Positions 61,192 through 64,000 of a stretch of 64,000 bases of DNA are shown here, one piece after another (position 1 is the stretch's first letter; each line of letters starts with the position of its first letter). Source of the DNA: Bacillota bacterium. Lineage in GTDB: Bacteria; Bacillota; UBA4882; UBA8346. The position numbers were made by a program, and so were the translations under genes. The notes beneath the pieces were generated by a model that had not been told where the DNA came from, ran no database searches, and saw only the letters and a list, made by a program, of their open reading frames with translations. Location: positions 1 to 64,000 of the forward strand of contig JAEWZY010000065.1 in the NCBI GenBank assembly GCA_023394955.1. Direction: 5' to 3'.

Positions 61192-62145
61192 TTAATTACT
61201 CTTTAAAACATCATCTATTTCCTTGAAAATTTCATCCGCTAATTTAACATCTAACGATTTTAAGTTCTCGTTGATTTGTTCAGGCCTCGAAGCGCCAATT
61301 ATTGCGGAACTGATAACCGGCAAGCGTAATATCCAAGCTAAAGCTAACTGTGAAAGACTCATTTCTAATTTTTCGGCAATACTATTTAATTTTTCTACCT
61401 TAGTTAAGTTTTCATTTGTCAGTATTTTAAGAATAAACCCCTTCCCTTCCTCAGTAGTTGCCCTGCTCCCCCGAGTAAATTCTTTCCCCAAACGGTATTT
61501 ACCGGTCAATAGCCCTTGGGCCAAAGGAGAGAAAACTACCAAGCCAAGCCCTTCTCTTTCACATACCGGTCCGATTTCCTCCTCAATATCCCTTTCGAGC
61601 ATATTATAACGAGGCTGATCGGATATGGGTTTGCGGAAATGATTTTTTTCGCAGATCCGTAACGCATCAATAATTTGTACGGCCGACCATTGGCTTACTC
61701 CATAATATAATACCTTTCCCTGGGAAATCAAGTCATTGATAGCCCATAAACTTTCTTCCAAAGGGACCGAATCATCGTATTTATGGAATTGATAAAGGTC
61801 GATATATTCTGTTCCCAACCGGCGTAAACTGGCATTACATTGTTCAATAATATGCTTTCGGCTTAAGCCACGGTCGTTAGGTCCGTCCCCCATAGGAGCA
61901 TATACTTTAGTCGCTAACACATAAGATTCCCTTGGGTAAGCCGACAGCGCTTTCCCTAAGACTTCTTCGGCGGAACCAAATCCATACATATTAGCGGTAT
62001 CAAAAAAATTAATTCCCAATTCATAAGCTGTTTGAATACATTTTTCCGAACTATTCTCATCCAAAGCGCTCCCATAAGTTATCCAACTTCCTAAACCCAA
62101 CTCACTTATACGAAGTCCGCTCTTACCAACTTGACGATACTTCAA
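61192..62145 (-). CDS. Aldo/keto reductase
   Basis: This protein of about 317 residues has the (alpha/beta)8 fold of the AKR family, with FFDTANMYGFGSAEEVLGKAL (Asp and catalytic Tyr), the Lys strand VLATKVYAP, and the His strand DLYQFHKYD. Further text: GVSQWSAVQIIDAL and QPRYNMLERDIEEEI, and an NADPH-binding end AIIGASRPEQINENL. It resembles YghZ/KCNAB2-like members. A longer frame begins at a TTG at 62166, but TTG at 62145 has GGGAGG eight bases upstream and starts MKYRQVGKSGLRIS, the family start. It lies 27 bp after the permease gene, so it is in the sugar operon, perhaps acting on the imported sugar. Confidence 0.9.
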   Translation of the reverse strand: MKYRQVGKSGLRISELGLGSWITYGSALDENSSEKCIQTAYELGINFFDTANMYGFGSAEEVLGKALSAYPRESYVLATKVYAPMGDGPNDRGLSRKHIIEQCNASLRRLGTEYIDLYQFHKYDDSVPLEESLWAINDLISQGKVLYYGVSQWSAVQIIDALRICEKNHFRKPISDQPRYNMLERDIEEEIGPVCEREGLGLVVFSPLAQGLLTGKYRLGKEFTRGSRATTEEGKGFILKILTNENLTKVEKLNSIAEKLEMSLSQLALAWILRLPVISSAIIGASRPEQINENLKSLDVKLADEIFKEIDDVLKSN

Positions 62146-62172
62146 TCTACTATCCTCCCAATGCAATTTTCT

Positions 62173-63012
62173 TTATCCTTTAACTGCTCCAGCTGTCAAA
62201 CCTTGAACCAAATATTTTTCTAAGAAGGAGTACAAAATTATAGTAGGTAAAGTAGCTACAACCGAAGCAGCCATCAGATCATTCCATTGGATCCGAAATT
62301 GGCCGATATTATTAGCAATTCCCACAGTCATGGTATACATTTTGGGAGTGGTGGTCAATACCAAAGCAAATAAAAATTCATTCCAAGCCTGAAGAAACGC
62401 AAAAATTACAGTTGCAGCGATTCCCGGTAATGATACGGGTAGAATGATGTGAAAAAAGGTTTTCAACCGCGAACAGCCATCAACCATGGCGGCCTCATCA
62501 AGTTGAATTGGTATGCTATCAAAAAAGCCTTTCAACATCCACAAACAAAACGGTAATGAAAAAGAGGTGTATGCGATTATCAACGCTGTATAACTATTAA
62601 TCAAACCCATCTTGCTGGTCATTGAAAAATAAGGGATAACTAAAAGAATCCCCGGAAACATCTGGCTGACTAATACAAAGACCATTAGAGATTTGCCATA
62701 TTTAAAACGAAACCTTGAAAATCCATATCCGGCTAAAGCAGCTAAAATCACTGAAAACAGCGTTGAAAACGATGCGGCTATAGCGCTGTTTTTAAAGTAA
62801 ACACCAAAACTCTGAATGGTCCAAATATTTTTGTAGCTTTCCATAGTAAAAACTTTAGGGATCCAGTTAACGGGTGTATTAAAAGTCTCACTAAGGTTTT
62901 TAAATGAAGTCGAAATCATCCAAGCAAAGGGTAACAAAGAAAAAATCGAAAGCGCAATCAAACCGAAATAGATTAGAGGCATTCGTAGCTTCATTTTTTT
63001 AAACATTATCAT
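62173..63012 (-). CDS. Sugar ABC transporter permease (MalG type)
   Basis: This 279-residue membrane protein has six helices, and the EAA loop DEAAMVDGCSRLKTFFHIIL contacts the ATPase. Text such as TSFKNLSETFNTPVNWIPK and FLQAWNEFLFALVLT is typical of MalG-like permeases of carbohydrate uptake systems. It follows the MalF-type gene by 25 bp. No ATPase gene is in the operon so far, so a shared MsmX-type ATPase may serve it. A second ATG six bases inside is an alternative start. Confidence 0.93.
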   Translation of the reverse strand: MIMFKKMKLRMPLIYFGLIALSIFSLLPFAWMISTSFKNLSETFNTPVNWIPKVFTMESYKNIWTIQSFGVYFKNSAIAASFSTLFSVILAALAGYGFSRFRFKYGKSLMVFVLVSQMFPGILLVIPYFSMTSKMGLINSYTALIIAYTSFSLPFCLWMLKGFFDSIPIQLDEAAMVDGCSRLKTFFHIILPVSLPGIAATVIFAFLQAWNEFLFALVLTTTPKMYTMTVGIANNIGQFRIQWNDLMAASVVATLPTIILYSFLEKYLVQGLTAGAVKG

Positions 63013-63037
63013 CCCCGCCTTTCTCTGTTTTAAATAA

Positions 63038-63901
63038 TTATTCGGTCTTTAGCAACTTTAAATATAAGAAGGTGAAGACTAAAAGTATTAGGAACACAAT
63101 CACGGCTAATGCAGAAGCATACCCAATCTGGAAATATTCAAAAGCATGTTTAAATACTAAAGTTACCAGTACCTCAGTACTATTAGCGGGGCCTCCGTTG
63201 GTCATTACCTGAACAAGGTCGAAATATTTGAAAGTCCAAATTGTATCAAGAATCAAGCCTATGCTTATAATGTACTTCAGATGCGGTAATGTAATGTATC
63301 TGAATTGTTTAAAACCGGTTGCGCCATCAATCGAGGATGCCTCATATTCTTCTTTGGAAATGGATTGCAACCCGGCCAATACCATAATCATAATAAAGGG
63401 AAATCCTCTCCAAACATTGGCTAAAATGACCGAAGGCATTGCTAGGTTAACATCTCCTAACCAGGCAAAAGTTCCATTTAGCCCAATCCGAGTCAACAAA
63501 TCATTAATTACTCCAAACTGTGAATTAAACATCCATTTCCAAGTACCAGCCACCACAACCGATGAAAACATGTATGGAACCAACATTATAATCCGAAACG
63601 GGGTCCTCATTTTAACCGGTTCGTTTAATAGTAAAGCAGCGCCTACACCAATTATCAAATGAAAAAGAACGCTCATTACTGTAAAAACAACGGTATTAAT
63701 AAAAGATTTCCAAAATGTCGAGTCTTTAATAATTTCGTTATAGTTTGAAAAACCCACAAATTTATTTATCTCAGCTGTTATATCTTGATTAAAACTCATA
63801 TACAAAACATTCATTAAAGGAATAATTAAAACAAAAACTAATACTAAAATCCCGGGTGTAACAAAAAAATATCTTGAAAATCTGTTCTCCAAAGCCCTCA
63901 C
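63038..63901 (-). CDS. Sugar ABC transporter permease (MalF type)
   Basis: This 287-residue membrane protein has six helices. It shows GILVLVFVLIIPLMNVLYMS, the EAA loop YEASSIDGATGFKQFRYITL, and TNGGPANSTEVLVTLVFKHA, the last typical of MalF/LacF-type permeases. It partners with the MalG-type protein. A strong hairpin at 63935-63964 separates it from the upstream binding-protein gene. Direct start context is not strong, but ATG fits family length. Confidence 0.93.
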   Translation of the reverse strand: MRALENRFSRYFFVTPGILVLVFVLIIPLMNVLYMSFNQDITAEINKFVGFSNYNEIIKDSTFWKSFINTVVFTVMSVLFHLIIGVGAALLLNEPVKMRTPFRIIMLVPYMFSSVVVAGTWKWMFNSQFGVINDLLTRIGLNGTFAWLGDVNLAMPSVILANVWRGFPFIMIMVLAGLQSISKEEYEASSIDGATGFKQFRYITLPHLKYIISIGLILDTIWTFKYFDLVQVMTNGGPANSTEVLVTLVFKHAFEYFQIGYASALAVIVFLILLVFTFLYLKLLKTE

Positions 63902-63934
63902 CTACTTTATTTATGGATTAAAATCCAAGTTTGA

Positions 63935-63964
63935 GCAAAAGGAAGGAATGAACCTTCCTTTTGC
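63935..63964 (-). other. Intercistronic hairpin between binding-protein and permease genes
   Basis: GCAAAAGGAAGG and CCTTCCTTTTGC form a perfect 12-bp stem with a 6-nt loop. Such a stem often protects the abundant binding-protein message or partly ends transcription. The minus-strand tail after it is not T-rich. Confidence 0.7.
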
Positions 63965-63975
63965 TATTTATTAAA

Positions 63976-64000
63976 TTATTTTGAAGACAACAACTTGTTG
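63976..64000 (-). CDS. C-terminal end of an upstream gene, probably the sugar-binding protein (partial)
   Basis: The minus strand enters the window in a frame reading NKLLSSK and TAA, 75 bp upstream of the MalF-type start. By position this should be the extracellular substrate-binding lipoprotein of the ABC system. Only seven codons are seen, so the call rests on context. Confidence 0.35.

Noticed and set aside
1..64000. CRISPR arrays, insertion sequences and prophage genes
   Set aside because: No regular repeat-spacer pattern, transposase or structural phage gene was seen on either strand.

Overview
The window looks like a chromosomal segment of an anaerobic, endospore-forming Bacillota (Clostridia or a related deep lineage). 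The grounds are spoIIM, a six-gene Rnf complex, S-box and T-box leaders, scpAB, consensus sigma-A promoters with strong GGAGG ribosome sites, and moderately low GC. The species assignment is inference. Almost every gene lies on the minus strand; the plus-strand exceptions are tRNA-Pro, an IclR regulator, a Na/Pi transporter and one small orphan.

Layout. 0.2-7.4 kb: a cell-envelope glycosylation operon (two polyprenyl-phosphate-sugar synthase-like GT2 enzymes, a PIG-V/Gpi18-like GT-C enzyme, a very large protein joining two GT-C enzymes, and a GtrA flippase-like protein). 7.9-9 kb: a GntR-LacI hybrid repressor. 9.5-16 kb: xerD, spoIIM, a ComB-like protein, a Nudix hydrolase, DUF3866, scpB, scpA and an HD-domain protein, a housekeeping/sporulation cluster common in Clostridia. 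16-20.5 kb: lysA behind a leader terminator, a TGS-uridine kinase fusion, and a response regulator coupled to a lone type IVb pilin. 20.8-27.4 kb: SAM-riboswitch-controlled metK, then accD-accA-pfkA-pyk-trxA with a small upstream gene. 27.6-34.1 kb: TldE/TldD, a degenerate AdoMet-decarboxylase-like protein, a beta-CASP nuclease, tRNA-Pro(CGG), and corA with a long structured leader. 34.5-39.6 kb: rnfCDGEAB. 40-43.4 kb: pyrimidine-nucleoside phosphorylase, phosphopentomutase and an HpcH/HpaI aldolase.

43.4-52.5 kb is a patchy region with three gene remnants (amidohydrolase, EAL domain, EFR1-type flavodoxin) between intact genes: an IclR regulator with two matching candidate operators, a Na/Pi cotransporter, T-box-controlled valS and three orphans. 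52.5-57.7 kb is a second envelope module: a membrane protein, two tandem GT2 enzymes, a flippase, a UbiA-family enzyme resembling decaprenyl-phosphate phosphoribosyltransferase, and a DUF212 PAP2-like phosphatase. 58-64 kb holds a stand-alone AICAR transformylase, a secreted transglutaminase-like protein, a methyltransferase, and a sugar ABC transporter operon with an aldo/keto reductase that runs off the right edge.

The two envelope modules fit one theme: making lipid-linked sugar donors on the inner face, flipping them, and using them outside through GT-C enzymes. The most notable observations are the double GT-C fusion, the possible lipid-linked pentose route, the structured corA leader, the paired IclR operators, and the active-site-less SpeH-like protein.
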